DNA of 64,000 bases from Streptomyces inusitatus (GTDB taxonomy: Bacteria; Actinomycetota; Actinomycetes; Streptomycetales; Streptomycetaceae): positions 669,059 through 733,058 of the forward strand of contig NZ_BMWG01000002.1 in the NCBI RefSeq assembly GCF_014651115.1. Reading direction: 5' to 3'. Under the pieces are notes generated by a model. The model was given only the letters and a program-made list of their open reading frames with translations. It ran no database searches and was not told the origin of the DNA. The translations under genes and the position numbers were made by a program. Of this stretch, positions 42,496 to 51,939 are shown one piece after another; the first letter of the stretch is position 1; every line of letters starts with the position of its first letter.

Positions 42496-43152
42496 ATGCA
42501 TTCCATGATCATGAGCAGCGCTGCGGCTAACGAGAGCAGTGCTCCGGGTTTCGTCACCAACCTGATGGACACCCTGGGAGCGCCGGGGGCGGGCATCGCC
42601 ATCGCGCTGGAGAATCTCTTCCCCCCGCTGCCGAGTGAGGTGATCCTGCCGCTGGCGGGGTTCGCGGCGAGCACCGGGCAGATGAATCTGTACGCGGCTC
42701 TGCTGTGGACGACGGCGGGCTCGGTGATCGGCGCGCTGGCGCTGTACGGCATCGGGGCGCTGCTGGGGCGCGACCGTACGATCGCGATCGCCTCGAAGCT
42801 GCCGCTGGTCAAGGTCTCGGACATCGAGAAGACGGAGGCGTGGTTCGCCAAGCACGGCACGAAGGCGGTGTTCTTCGGGCGAATGATCCCGATCTTCCGA
42901 TCGATGATATCCGTGCCGGCCGGTGTCGAGCGGATGCCGATCCCGATCTTCCTCGCGCTGACGACGCTGGGCAGCGCGATCTGGAACACGATCTTCGTGA
43001 TGGCCGGATATCTCCTCGGGGAGAACTGGACCGAGGTGACCGCGTACGTCTCCACCTACTCCAAGGTGGTGCTGGTGGTGGCGGTCCTCGGTGTGCTGGC
43101 CTTCATCGGGCTGCGGGTCTTCAAGCCGGGCGCGGGCAGCCGGCGCAGGTGA
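42496..43152 (+). CDS. DedA-family membrane protein
   Basis: This 218-residue DedA protein has ALENLFPPLPSEVILPLAGF (family E and P positions) near 30-50, YGIGALLGRDR, and the hallmark FFGRMIPIFRSMISVPAGVE (R and P motif) near 140. Four to five hydrophobic spans are evident. These proteins flip undecaprenyl or phospholipid species and support membrane potential. Start ATG 42496 follows GAGAGG; ATG 42505 is an alternative. It is divergent from the two-component operon, which may control it. Confidence 0.9.
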   Translation: MHSMIMSSAAANESSAPGFVTNLMDTLGAPGAGIAIALENLFPPLPSEVILPLAGFAASTGQMNLYAALLWTTAGSVIGALALYGIGALLGRDRTIAIASKLPLVKVSDIEKTEAWFAKHGTKAVFFGRMIPIFRSMISVPAGVERMPIPIFLALTTLGSAIWNTIFVMAGYLLGENWTEVTAYVSTYSKVVLVVAVLGVLAFIGLRVFKPGAGSRRR

Positions 43153-43188
43153 TCCCCGGCGGGGTGATCCCCTGCTGACGGACAGACC

Positions 43189-43228
43189 CTGAGGCCCGCC
43201 TTCCGGAAAGCCGGAAGGCGGGCCTCAG
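43189..43228. terminator. 18-bp perfect hairpin, bidirectional
   Basis: Positions 43189-43206 and 43211-43228 are exact reverse complements around a tetraloop AAAG. The hairpin lies between the convergent DedA and HAD genes. Confidence 0.9.
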
Positions 43229-43244
43229 GCGTACCCGGGAGAAC

Positions 43245-44084
43245 CTAGGCGGCCAGGAAGCGGCGGAGGATCTCCTCGCCCGCCGCGACGCCCTTCTCCG
43301 CCAGGAGTTCCACATGGGGTGCGCTCCAGGCGGTCTCGGCGAGTTCGCCGTGGCCGGGGCGCCAGGCGCGGTCGGCGGCGAGGAGGAGATCGGCGTCGAG
43401 GAGGGAGTCCCCGGCGGCCAGCACCCGGTCCGCGCCGACGCGGTGGGCGATCTCGCGGACGGCGGCGCTCTTGGTGAGCGGCCGGGGCACCGCGTAGACC
43501 TTGCGGCCCTGGAGCGAGACCGACCAGCCCCGGGCGTCGGCCCACTCGGCCAGCTCTTCGAGCCACTCCTCGGGCATCCGGGCGCGTTCGACGACGAGAT
43601 AGGCGAAGAGATCCTCGGCGGTGCGCTCCTTGAGCAGCCAGGCCGGGTCGGCGGCGGCGCTCAGATGCGCGGTGACCTCGGCGAGCGGCGCGCACTCGCC
43701 GGCGAGCCTGCGGGCGACCCGGCGCCGCCAGTCCTCGTCGGACACCCCGTCGACGAGGATGTGCCCGCCGTTGGCGCAGACCGCGTACGCGGGCGGGGGG
43801 CCGGGGAGGCGGATACGGCCGTACTGCTCGCGGGTGCGGGTGGTGGCGGGCACGAAGACCGTCTCGGCGGCGAGCCGGGGCAGCAGCCCGGCAGCGGTCT
43901 CGGTGACGTACGAGAGCGGTCTGGACTCGTACACCTCAACGCAGAGCAGCCGGGGGGCCAGCGCGTCGGGGCCGGTGAGATGGAGGGCTCCGGCGGAGTA
44001 GATGAGCGTACGGTCCAGATCGCTGGCGACGAGAGCGCCGGGGGTGGTGCCGGGGACGCCGGAGGTGGTGCCGGGGGTGCTCAC
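43245..44084 (-). CDS. HAD-family phosphohydrolase of Ter module
   Basis: This 279-residue HAD protein has motif I VASDLDRTLIYSAG (nucleophile Asp in DLDRT), motif II in FVPATTRTREQY (Thr), a conserved lysine region SLQGRKVYAVPRPLTKSAAV and motif IV AAGDSLLDADLLLAADRA. In the Ter system proposed by Anantharaman, Iyer and Aravind, such a HAD is the phosphoesterase in synthesis of a nucleoside-like metabolite. GTG 44084 overlaps the stop of the phosphoribosyltransferase gene (GTGA). The first residues (STPGTTSGVPGTTPG) are a low-complexity leader. Confidence 0.85.
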   Translation of the reverse strand: MSTPGTTSGVPGTTPGALVASDLDRTLIYSAGALHLTGPDALAPRLLCVEVYESRPLSYVTETAAGLLPRLAAETVFVPATTRTREQYGRIRLPGPPPAYAVCANGGHILVDGVSDEDWRRRVARRLAGECAPLAEVTAHLSAAADPAWLLKERTAEDLFAYLVVERARMPEEWLEELAEWADARGWSVSLQGRKVYAVPRPLTKSAAVREIAHRVGADRVLAAGDSLLDADLLLAADRAWRPGHGELAETAWSAPHVELLAEKGVAAGEEILRRFLAA

Positions 44085-46690
44085 AGGGCCGTCACCGCCG
44101 TGCCGTCCGCGCCGGTCGCGCCCCGGGTGTAGCGGGGGTGGATGAGTCCGACACAGCTGTACGGGAGTTCCCCGACCTCCTCGACGGGGACGCCGCGCTG
44201 GGCGGCCAGCAGCCGTACGTGGTCGAGGTCGGCCCCCGCTCCGGCGCGGGCGAGGATCTTCCAGGGGACGCGCCGCAGCAGTACCCGGGTGGTCTCGCCG
44301 ACGCCGGGCTTCACCAGGTTCATGTCGTGGATGCCGTACTCCTCGCTGATGCGCTCGACGGCGGCCCAGCCCTCCCAGGTGGGGGTGCGGTCCGCCGACA
44401 GCCGCTCGGCGGTGTCGGCGGCCACGGCGTCGGCGACCTCGGCGAAGCGGGCGGCGACGGTGTCCAGGAAGTGGCCGGAGAGGTCGGTGTCCGCCAGCTC
44501 GCGGTAGAACTTCGCGCCGTGGAAGTCGTCCGGGCCGACGAGGTCGGAGCGGAGGACCGTACGGGAGATCAGCCCGGAGACGGTGGAGTTGAGGCAGGCG
44601 GAGGGGATGAGGAAGTCCTCGCGGGTGCCGTAGGTGCGGACGCAGCCGCCGGGGTCGGCGAGTACGGCGATCTCCGGGCTGAAGTCCTTGAACTCGGCGG
44701 ACTCCGCGAGCGCGGCGGCCAGTTCGCGGGTGATGGCCCCCTTGCCGGTCCAGCCGTCCACGAAGACGACGTCGGCCGGGTCGTGGTGCTCCCGGAGCCA
44801 GCGCAGGGCGTTGGCGTCGATGCCCCGGCCCCGGACGATGGAGACGGCGTAGTGCGGGAGGTCCAGGCCGTGGCGCCACTGGGCCCAGCGGCGCATCAGG
44901 ATGCCGACGGGGGTGCCTGCGCGGGCCAGTGAGACCAGGACGGGCCGGGCGGAGGCGGTCTCGGCGAGGACGGTCTCGGTGACGGCCCCGACGGCCCTGG
45001 CGATCCGGGCGGCGGAGCCGTCCAGCGCGGTGTGGAACAGCTTCTGGTACTCGGCGCTGGGCTGGTACTCGACGGGGAGCGATTCGGCGTAGTGCGCGCC
45101 ACCGCTCTGTATCGCCTCCTCGCGCTCCTCGGTGGGGGCCTCCAGCTCGGCGTCCGAGAGGTCCTGGAGCAGCCAGCCGACCTCGGCGGGGGCGTAGGAG
45201 GAGAAGCCGGGGCCCCTGAGCGGGGCGGGGAGGCCCGTCGCGGACGTGGACCTCGAAGGCGGCGGCGTCGGGATCGGCTCGGGCTTCATGGCGGGCCCTT
45301 CGGGTACGTGGCTGGGCACGACGGCGAGCAGCACCCGCGGGACGTGGGCGGCGAGCCGGGAGGCCAGACCGCCGGGGGCGTGGAGCGCGGGGGTGTCGGC
45401 GGCCGAGTCGACGACGGCGACGACGGCGTCGAATCCGCCGCCCGCGACGTTGTAGGCGTAGCGCTCGCCGGGGCCGTCGGCCGGGTCGTCGTGGGCCGGG
45501 AAGGCCAGCCGGGTGCGGATGGCGTAGCCCGGGTCGTCGACGGTGAGGACGGGTGAGCGGGTGGTGGTGGAGTAGCGCACCTCGGCGTCGGTGAGCCGCT
45601 CCAGGGCGGTGCCGAGGCGGAGGGGGGCGTACATCAGCTCCTCGAAGCCGAGGACGAGGACGCGGCGCGGCGGGGGTGTGCCGGGGTTCCCGCCCGGGCC
45701 CGGGCCCGGGTCTGGGCCTGGGTCTGGGCCTGGGTCCGAGCCCAGGCCCAGGGCTTCGGCGAGGCGGGCGGCCATCGCGGGGAGGGCCGCCTCCAGCCGG
45801 TCGCGGTGGGCGGGGAGGAAGCCGTGCCGTCCGCCGTCGGGGAGGCCGGCGGGCCAGCCGAGGTCGACCCGCCGCACGGGGGACGCACCGGAAGCGGGCG
45901 TGGGCCCGGGGGCGGGGGCGGGCCCGGGGGCGGGGGCGGGCCCGGGGGCGGGGGCGGGCCCGGGGGCGGGGGCGGGCGTGGGTTCGGGGGCGGGATCGTA
46001 CCGGGCCACCAGGGCCTGGCCCCGGGCCAGCACATCGTCCGGGAGGCTGACGGTGCCCGAGGCCAGGGCTATCAGATCGACCCTCGCGCCCATCTCCTCC
46101 GCGAAGGACTCCAGCCGTCGGCGGTCCGCCGCCGAGCGCATGTCGACCAGCGCCACGATCACATAGCGCTCGCGCGGGAAGACGCGGTGCAGCTCCCGGA
46201 CGGTGCCGAGGACCGTGCTCCCGGTGGAGAACTCGTCGTCCACGAGGACCAGCGGGCCCGGGCGGGTCAGCAGGCCGGGGTCGGCCGGGAGGAGGAGGTG
46301 CGAAGTGGCGTGGGAGTGGGCCTCCTCGAAGCCCCCGGCGGCCGGCACGCCCGGGACCGGGCGGCGGGTGGAGTGCAGATAGGGGGCGAGCCCGATGCCG
46401 TCCGCGACCGAGTGGCCGAGCGCGGTCGCGGTCTCCGCGTAGCCGACGACGACCGCGCGGGCGGCGTCCCCGTCGCCCAGCAGGGCGCGGACCCGCAGGC
46501 CGAGGTCGCGGCCGGCTCCGTGCACGACGGCGGGGGATGTGGGCACATGCTTGCCCAGCACCTGGGAGACCAGCAGATGCGCCCGCTTGGGGTTGCGGCG
46601 CAGGGCGAGCCCCAGCAGCTCGGGGAGCCGCTCATCGCCCTCCAGGCCGATCCCCAGCCGCTCCGCGACCCATGTACCCGACCAGACCAC
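44081..46690 (-). CDS. PRTase_2-TRSP-StiP/PRTase_1-PELOTA fusion
   Basis: This roughly 869-residue protein joins two Ter-module enzymes. Domain 1 (1-210) has the PRPP loop PLVLVDDEFSTGSTV (about 147-160) and belongs to PRTase_2. A Pro/Ala repeat linker is followed by a TRSP-like part (about 330-470). The StiP/PRTase_1 domain (about 490-800) contains LVSLARAGTPVGILMRRW and VVFVDGWTGKGAIT (second PRPP loop). The C-terminus (LLAAQRGVPVEEVGELPYSC) is a PELOTA_1 RNA-binding domain. It likely joins PRPP to a base-like substrate. GTG 46690 is provisional; frames continue to 46786. Confidence 0.82.
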   Translation of the reverse strand: MVWSGTWVAERLGIGLEGDERLPELLGLALRRNPKRAHLLVSQVLGKHVPTSPAVVHGAGRDLGLRVRALLGDGDAARAVVVGYAETATALGHSVADGIGLAPYLHSTRRPVPGVPAAGGFEEAHSHATSHLLLPADPGLLTRPGPLVLVDDEFSTGSTVLGTVRELHRVFPRERYVIVALVDMRSAADRRRLESFAEEMGARVDLIALASGTVSLPDDVLARGQALVARYDPAPEPTPAPAPGPAPAPGPAPAPGPAPAPGPTPASGASPVRRVDLGWPAGLPDGGRHGFLPAHRDRLEAALPAMAARLAEALGLGSDPGPDPGPDPGPGPGGNPGTPPPRRVLVLGFEELMYAPLRLGTALERLTDAEVRYSTTTRSPVLTVDDPGYAIRTRLAFPAHDDPADGPGERYAYNVAGGGFDAVVAVVDSAADTPALHAPGGLASRLAAHVPRVLLAVVPSHVPEGPAMKPEPIPTPPPSRSTSATGLPAPLRGPGFSSYAPAEVGWLLQDLSDAELEAPTEEREEAIQSGGAHYAESLPVEYQPSAEYQKLFHTALDGSAARIARAVGAVTETVLAETASARPVLVSLARAGTPVGILMRRWAQWRHGLDLPHYAVSIVRGRGIDANALRWLREHHDPADVVFVDGWTGKGAITRELAAALAESAEFKDFSPEIAVLADPGGCVRTYGTREDFLIPSACLNSTVSGLISRTVLRSDLVGPDDFHGAKFYRELADTDLSGHFLDTVAARFAEVADAVAADTAERLSADRTPTWEGWAAVERISEEYGIHDMNLVKPGVGETTRVLLRRVPWKILARAGAGADLDHVRLLAAQRGVPVEEVGELPYSCVGLIHPRYTRGATGADGTAVTAL
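45902..45973. repeat. Four 18-bp GC-only repeats in PRTase gene
   Basis: GGGCCCGGGGGCGGGGGC is repeated exactly four times at 45902, 45920, 45938 and 45956. On the coding strand it encodes Pro-Ala/Gly units of the linker. G-runs of four to five could form G-quadruplexes on the template. The 18-bp period keeps the frame. Confidence 0.92.
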
Positions 46691-46830
46691 CGTGGCGCTC
46701 TCTTCTCTCTTCGTCGGCCGGGGGTCCGTCCGCCCGGCAGTCCTCGTCGTCGGCGGCCCGCTCGCGGGTCCGCCGGTCACCGCCATTCTCCGGCCGCCGT
46801 CATCGGCCGGTCACCGCCGTCCGCCCGGCG

Positions 46831-46862
46831 CCCCGGCACCCCGGCACCCCGGCACCCCGGCA
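46831..46862. repeat. Four 8-bp repeats before lyase gene end
   Basis: CCCCGGCA is repeated four times between the HpcH-type lyase stop (46869) and the PRTase start. Eight-base units shift the reading frame if copied, so expansion would change any longer N-terminal extension of the PRTase. Confidence 0.85.
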
Positions 46863-46868
46863 CCATGG

Positions 46869-48035
46869 TCATTCGCCGGTGATACCGGCCGTGAGCAGCT
46901 CCACGAAGCCGATCTCCTCCCTTGCGACGCCGAAGGCCTCGGCGCGCAGCAGGGTGCGCTCGGCCCAGGCCCGGTGCGGCTTCACCTCATTCATCTTGTT
47001 GGTGTACGAGGAGCGCAGCACCCCGCCGCCGCCCTGTTCGGGGCGGAGGATGTCCTGGGCGTCGCTGTACTCCTCGTGACTGACGACCGACAGCGCGTGC
47101 ACGGGCAGCACGTGCGAGGGGTGGATACAGGTCTTGCCGGTGAGCCCGTTGGCCCGGTCCAGCTCTATCTCCCGGAGCAGACCGTCCAGGTCGTGTTCGA
47201 TGAGGGTGTTGCGCACGGCTTCGGCGCTCACCTCCAGGAAGGGGCTGCGCCGCAGCTGGGGCTTGAACATGCGCTCCTGGCGGCGGAAGTACTCCCAGAC
47301 CGGTCCGGTGACGGTGTAGCCGGTGCCGTCCGCGCGGCCCAGCACATTGACCACGTCGCCGATGACGGAGGCGACGATCTGGACGTCGTACGCGGTCATG
47401 TCGGGCGAGCGGCGCAGCCCGTAGGCGGAGCAGAAGTCGGTGACGCCGAGCCGCAGGGCCAGTACCCGGTCGCGGTACTTGTCCACGGTGCGGGCGATCC
47501 CGGCGAGGGTCTCGGCGCGGGACTCCAGGTGGAGCAGTTCGGGGGATTCCAGGACCGGCATCGCGAAGAGCCGGTGGCCGGCGGCGGCCTCGGCGGCGGT
47601 AAGCGCCTCCAGGAAGGGGACGCCCCGCTCTTCGGTGAATTTGGGAAGGACGAAACCGGACAGTCTTCGGATGGTGTGGCCGAGTCTCCGGGTGAGATCG
47701 GGGATCTGGGCGGGCTCGCGGACCCGGATGAAGAGCAGCGGCAGCTCACCGCCGCGCTCGTCGAGGTCGGCGAAGTGGTGTACGAGGTTCTCCTCGGCGT
47801 CGGCCACCTCGGCGTCGGCGATGGAGTCCTCCAGGCAGAGGACCATGGAGACCACTCCGCTGCCGATCTGCTTGCGGATGTCGTCGGCGAGCCTCGGACG
47901 GGTGGCGGGGCTGTAGAGCGTGGCTCCGAGGGCCGCCGCGAGTATCCGGGGCGAGGACGCGGCGGTGAACTCGCCGGGCTGGCGATGAAACAGCCGTTCG
48001 CGAACGGTGGGCGCGATTTGCCCGAAATGATGCAT
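46869..48035 (-). CDS. HpcH/HpaI-type C-C lyase (CitE-like) of Ter module
   Basis: This 388-residue TIM-barrel protein resembles the CitE/HpcH lyase family. Visible are MVLCLEDSIADAEVADAEEN near 65 (acidic metal-site region), GFVLPKFTEERGVPFLEAL, MPVLESPELLHLESRAETL (metal-binding Glu) and GKTCIHPSHVLPVHAL near the end. In Ter clusters this enzyme is predicted to build or trim the acyl part of the nucleoside-like product. It precedes the PRTase fusion on the same strand. Substrate unknown. Confidence 0.85.
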   Translation of the reverse strand: MHHFGQIAPTVRERLFHRQPGEFTAASSPRILAAALGATLYSPATRPRLADDIRKQIGSGVVSMVLCLEDSIADAEVADAEENLVHHFADLDERGGELPLLFIRVREPAQIPDLTRRLGHTIRRLSGFVLPKFTEERGVPFLEALTAAEAAAGHRLFAMPVLESPELLHLESRAETLAGIARTVDKYRDRVLALRLGVTDFCSAYGLRRSPDMTAYDVQIVASVIGDVVNVLGRADGTGYTVTGPVWEYFRRQERMFKPQLRRSPFLEVSAEAVRNTLIEHDLDGLLREIELDRANGLTGKTCIHPSHVLPVHALSVVSHEEYSDAQDILRPEQGGGGVLRSSYTNKMNEVKPHRAWAERTLLRAEAFGVAREEIGFVELLTAGITGE

Positions 48036-48265
48036 ATAACTCCCCCGTACTGCCGGGCGGCCCGCCTTACTGACGTGGCCGGTAATAGTACGTACAGATG
48101 TGTGTCATCAGTTCCCGGAGTCCGTGAACTACCGGTAACACCTGAATGCTCTCCATATGTACCCCACGGGAGCCGGGGACCCCTCACCCCGCCCGCCGGG
48201 GGCGGCGGCCCCCGGCACTCGCGCCGCATTGTCCGGGCCGCCCCCGAGAAGGCAGGATGACGGGC

Positions 48266-49066
48266 ATGACGCACGCGATGATGAAGGGCTCGAACGTTCC
48301 GCTCCACGCCACCGCGGTACGCGCCGTACTGCGCTGGACCCCGGGCCCCGGCCTCCCCGATGTGGACGCCTCGGCCCTGCTCCTCGGCCCCGACGCCCGC
48401 GTGCGCTCCGACGAGGACTTCGTCTTCTACAACCAGCCGCGCCACCCCTCGGGGCTGGTACGACGGCTGTCGAAGAAGCGGGTCGGCGACCATCTGACGG
48501 ACACCGTCGAGGCGGATCTCGCCTCGCTCGACCCTTCCGTCGACCAGGTGGTGCTGGCCGCCTCCTCGGACGGCGACACCTTCCGGCAGGTGCACGACCT
48601 GCGGATACTGCTGTACGACGCCGCCCTGGCCGATGGCGAGCCGCTGGCCGTCTTCGATGTGCGGGCGGAGACCGGCCAGGAGACCGCGATCATCTGCGGC
48701 GAGCTGTACCGCCGCGGGGACAGCTGGAAGTTCCGCGCGGTGGGGCAGGGCTATCCGACCGGTCTGGTCGGTCTCGCCACCGAATTCGGCATCTCGGTGG
48801 ACGAGAACGCGGGGGCCGGGGCGGAGCCGGGCGCGATGCCCGCGCCCCCGGCACGGCCGCCGGCCGCGCCCGCCCCGGCGTACGGCTATCCGCCCGCCGT
48901 GCCCGAGCGGCCCGCCGCCGATCCGGCGCGGCCCGCCTACGGCTATCCCCAGCCGGACTCGGGCCGGGGCCGGGCCGGCTACGGCTATCCGCAGCCGGCC
49001 GCCGCCTTCGTCCCCGATCCGGATTTCCGGCTGCCGCCGATGGGGCCCCAGTTCATCCGGCCCTGA
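48266..49066 (+). CDS. TerD-family protein with YGYP-rich tail
   Basis: This 266-residue protein has an N-terminal TerD domain (about 1-185): MMKGSNVPLHATAVRAVLRW, a DVDASALLLG calcium-site start, FVFYNQPRHPSG, and ETAIICGELYRRGDSWKFRA. The tail (about 190-266) is Pro/Ala-rich with repeated YGYPP/YGYPQ units, probably disordered. TerD proteins bind Ca2+ and associate with membranes. ATG 48266 gives the usual family start; ATG 48257 is an alternative with AAGG nearby. It is divergent from the lyase gene. Confidence 0.85.
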   Translation: MTHAMMKGSNVPLHATAVRAVLRWTPGPGLPDVDASALLLGPDARVRSDEDFVFYNQPRHPSGLVRRLSKKRVGDHLTDTVEADLASLDPSVDQVVLAASSDGDTFRQVHDLRILLYDAALADGEPLAVFDVRAETGQETAIICGELYRRGDSWKFRAVGQGYPTGLVGLATEFGISVDENAGAGAEPGAMPAPPARPPAAPAPAYGYPPAVPERPAADPARPAYGYPQPDSGRGRAGYGYPQPAAAFVPDPDFRLPPMGPQFIRP

Positions 49067-49152
49067 GCCGTCCTGCCCCGAGTCGTCCGGCCCCGGGTCG
49101 TCCGGCCCCGATCGGCCCGGAGCCCCGGTGGACGGGATCTCGCGGGCGCGCC

Positions 49153-49887
49153 CTACGCCCGGGTCTTGTAACCGCGGCCCCACTGGAGGCCCCAGCCGTA
49201 GAGTCGGTCCAGCTCCGCCTGGAAGCCGTAGACGAACTTGACCTCGCGGCGGACCACCAGCTCCCCCTTGACGTTCTCCAGGGAGAACACCGCGCAGGAA
49301 CGGGCCTGCGGGGCCTGCTCGTCCAGCTCTATCTCCACCCGGGGGCCGCTGCTGGGGTAGAGGGTCACCAGGGCATGGGTGCGGTCGAAGGCAGGCGTCT
49401 GGTCGTAGATGTAGACGAAGAACAGCAGGCGCTTGATCTCGGCGTGGTGATCGAGATTGACGTAGATCGTCTCGCCGGTGCCCGAGCCGAACCGGTCGTC
49501 GCCGCTGAGCCGGACGTACGGCGGCTCATTGGCCGAGCCGAGGAAGTCCCCGAGCGGCTGGACCACGCCCTTGCTGCCGTCGGCCAGCTCGTAGAGACAG
49601 CCGAGGTCGAGGTCGACATTGACCATGCCCTGGGTGTGCGCCTGGACCACTTCCGGTTTGAACAGCTTGAAGGGGTGCCGCAGCAGCTGTCCGCTCTGCC
49701 GTGACTTGCCCCCGAAGTCGGAGGCGCGCATCCGCCAGGAGAGGTTGACGCGCAGATGGCCGGTCGCCGCCCCCTGCTTGGTGAGCGACACCGAGGGCCG
49801 CCGCCGCGTCAGGGCGATGGAGTTGGCCCCGACACCCATGTCGAACTGCGCCGATCTGCTCTGCCACAGGCTGTCCCAGAAGGCCAT
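49153..49887 (-). CDS. TerA-like tellurium resistance protein
   Basis: This 244-residue protein is distantly TerD-like and fits the TerA family: LTKQGAATGHLRVNLSWRMR, VNVDLDLGCLYELADGSKGV (Asp-rich metal site), DDRFGSGTGETIYVNLDHHA and FFVYIYDQTPAFDRTHALVTL. No membrane segment is visible. It lies between the tailed TerD and the TerC-like gene, in the same orientation as the latter. Role inferred from family and context: cytoplasmic partner in the TerC-anchored stress complex. Confidence 0.82.
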   Translation of the reverse strand: MAFWDSLWQSRSAQFDMGVGANSIALTRRRPSVSLTKQGAATGHLRVNLSWRMRASDFGGKSRQSGQLLRHPFKLFKPEVVQAHTQGMVNVDLDLGCLYELADGSKGVVQPLGDFLGSANEPPYVRLSGDDRFGSGTGETIYVNLDHHAEIKRLLFFVYIYDQTPAFDRTHALVTLYPSSGPRVEIELDEQAPQARSCAVFSLENVKGELVVRREVKFVYGFQAELDRLYGWGLQWGRGYKTRA

Positions 49888-50029
49888 GCCCCGCCCCCAG
49901 TCCTCTCGTCGAACCCCACCCGAACGCTTGCGCGCCGCGCGGGGCGGCCCGAGGACGGCGCCTCGAAACCGCCCCGCTCAGAGCGTTCCTCATTCCACCG
50001 CCGGTCACACCCCGGCGACGGAGTGCGGC

Positions 50030-51157
50030 TCAGGCTTTTTTCTCCAGAACCTTCTGCCGGGCCGCGATCGCCCGGTTCCGCCGGATCGAGGACCAGAAGG
50101 ACCAGCCGATCAGGGCGACCCCGACGAGACCGGTGATGGCCTCGGGGATCTCGTACTGGATGGACACCAGCAGGATGACGGCCAGCGCACCGATCGCGTA
50201 GTGCGCGCCGTGCTCCAGATAGACGTAGTCGTCGAGGGTGCCCTCGCGGACCAGATAGACGGTGAGCGAACGGACGTACATCGCGCCGATGCCGAGGCCG
50301 AGCGCCATCAGGACGATGTCATTGGTGATGGCGAACGCGCCGATGACCCCGTCGAAGGAGAAGGAGGCGTCGAGGACTTCGAGGTAGAGGAACATGAAGA
50401 AGGCCGCCTTGCCGCCGACGGCGACGGCCGTGACCTTCTTGCCGCTGCGCCGGGCCTTCTCCTCCTCCTCGTGCTCGCGCTCCTCCTCGTCCTCCAGTTT
50501 CTTCTCGAAGTACCCGGAGAGTCCGCCGACGACGAGATAGGTGATCAGGCCGGCCACACCGGAGAGCAGTACCGTCTCCGCCTTGTCGGCGTGTCCGCCG
50601 CCGTGCTGATGGGCGCTCTTGGCGAAGGTGGTGGCACTGATCAGCAGCAGGATCAGGGCGATGCAGACCGACAGCATGTCGACCTTGCCCAGCTTCGCGA
50701 GGGGCCGCTCCAGCCGGGCGAGCCACTTGATCTCCCGGTCCTGGAAGACGAAGTCAAGGAAGATCATCAGAAGGAACATGCCACCGAAGGCGGCGATCGA
50801 CGGATGGGCGTCGGTCACCAGTTCCTGGTATTTGTCCTTGTCGTTCAGTGCCAGTTCGACGGCCTCGATGGGGCCGAGCTGGGCGCTGACGGCCACGATG
50901 AGGACGGGGAAGACGAGCCGCATGCCGAATACGGCGATGAGAATGCCGATGGTGAGGAAGATTTTCTGCCAGAAGGCATTCATCTTCTTCAGGATTCCGG
51001 CGTTGACGACCGCGTTGTCGAAGGAGAGTGAGATTTCGAGGATGGACAGGATCGCGACGATCCCGAACCCCGCCCATCCGCCGTAGAGCACCGCCGCGAC
51101 CAAACCCAGCGCGGTGACCGCGAAGGACCAGCCGAAGGTTTTCAGAACCACTGGCAC
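50030..51157 (-). CDS. TerC-like DUF475 membrane protein
   Basis: This 375-residue protein has about eight hydrophobic spans, with the TerC/DUF475 motifs ILSILEISLSFDNAVVNAGI (near 38-55) and YLEVLDASFSFDGVIGAFAI (near 255), each an E...FDN/G acidic pair within the membrane. A highly acidic-basic cytoplasmic loop (EEEREHEEEEKARRSG) lies between halves. TerC proteins are implicated in metal-ion handling. A His-rich stretch (SAHQHGGGHA) could bind metal. It is flanked by TerA- and TerD-type genes. Confidence 0.9.
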   Translation of the reverse strand: MPVVLKTFGWSFAVTALGLVAAVLYGGWAGFGIVAILSILEISLSFDNAVVNAGILKKMNAFWQKIFLTIGILIAVFGMRLVFPVLIVAVSAQLGPIEAVELALNDKDKYQELVTDAHPSIAAFGGMFLLMIFLDFVFQDREIKWLARLERPLAKLGKVDMLSVCIALILLLISATTFAKSAHQHGGGHADKAETVLLSGVAGLITYLVVGGLSGYFEKKLEDEEEREHEEEEKARRSGKKVTAVAVGGKAAFFMFLYLEVLDASFSFDGVIGAFAITNDIVLMALGLGIGAMYVRSLTVYLVREGTLDDYVYLEHGAHYAIGALAVILLVSIQYEIPEAITGLVGVALIGWSFWSSIRRNRAIAARQKVLEKKA

Positions 51158-51247
51158 CCAATCGTTTCCGTGGGGGCCCTCCCCGACGGATCCTCGGGGG
51201 AGGGACGCCCCCGCGCCGAGTGCGGGTTTCCCGCTCCGTGCGCGGAT

Positions 51248-51823
51248 TTATGAAACATTGACCCCGAAGTCTAGAGCGATGCCCTTCAAGCCCGACGCGT
51301 ACCCCTGGCCCACCGCGCGGAATTTCCACTCGGAGCCGTACCGATACAGCTCACCGAAGATCATCGCGGTCTCGGTCGAGGCGTCCTCGCTCAGGTCGTA
51401 ACGCGCCAGCTCCTGGCCGTCCGCCTGATTGACCACCCGGATGAAAGCATTGCTGACCTGGCCGAATGCCTGGCCTCTGCGGTCGGCGTCATGAATGGAC
51501 ACCGGGAAAATGATCTTGTCCACACCGGCCGGCACCTCGGCGAGGTTCACCAGCAGCGACTCGTCGTCGCCGTCGCCCAGACCGGTGAGATTGTCACCGG
51601 TGTGCTCGACGGAGCCCTCGGGGCTCTTGAGGTTGTTGTAGAAGACGAAGTACTCGTCGCCCAGGACCCGGCCGCCGCCGCAGAGCAGCGCGCTCGCGTC
51701 GAGGTCGAAGTCGGCCCCGGTGGTGGTACGGACATCCCAGCCGAGCCCGATCAGCACCTGGGTGAGGTTCGGTGCGGCCTTGGAGAGGGAGACATTGCCT
51801 CCCTTGGCGAGCGTGACGCCCAT
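51248..51823 (-). CDS. terD: TerD-family stress protein (first of tandem pair)
   Basis: This 191-residue TerD protein is complete: [40 protein letters not shown] and [20 protein letters not shown] supply the two acidic Ca2+ sites, with [20 protein letters not shown] near the end. It is about 70-75% identical by eye to the next gene, so the two arose by duplication. It is a cytoplasmic, membrane-associating stress protein. ATG 51823 gives the standard family start and length. Confidence 0.93.
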   Translation of the reverse strand: MGVTLAKGGNVSLSKAAPNLTQVLIGLGWDVRTTTGADFDLDASALLCGGGRVLGDEYFVFYNNLKSPEGSVEHTGDNLTGLGDGDDESLLVNLAEVPAGVDKIIFPVSIHDADRRGQAFGQVSNAFIRVVNQADGQELARYDLSEDASTETAMIFGELYRYGSEWKFRAVGQGYASGLKGIALDFGVNVS

Positions 51824-51939
51824 GATCTGGATCCTCCTCGACGACAGACGTGGCCACAGACGGGCCGGACGCCCGCCGCCGCGCCCGGTGAGGGACTCGG
51901 CGGCGGGCGGTGCCGGAACCCGCGACGGGGACCGTCCGG

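Noticed and set aside
45902..45973. CRISPR-like repeat array
   Set aside because: Units are contiguous without spacers and lie inside a coding sequence; it is a minisatellite.
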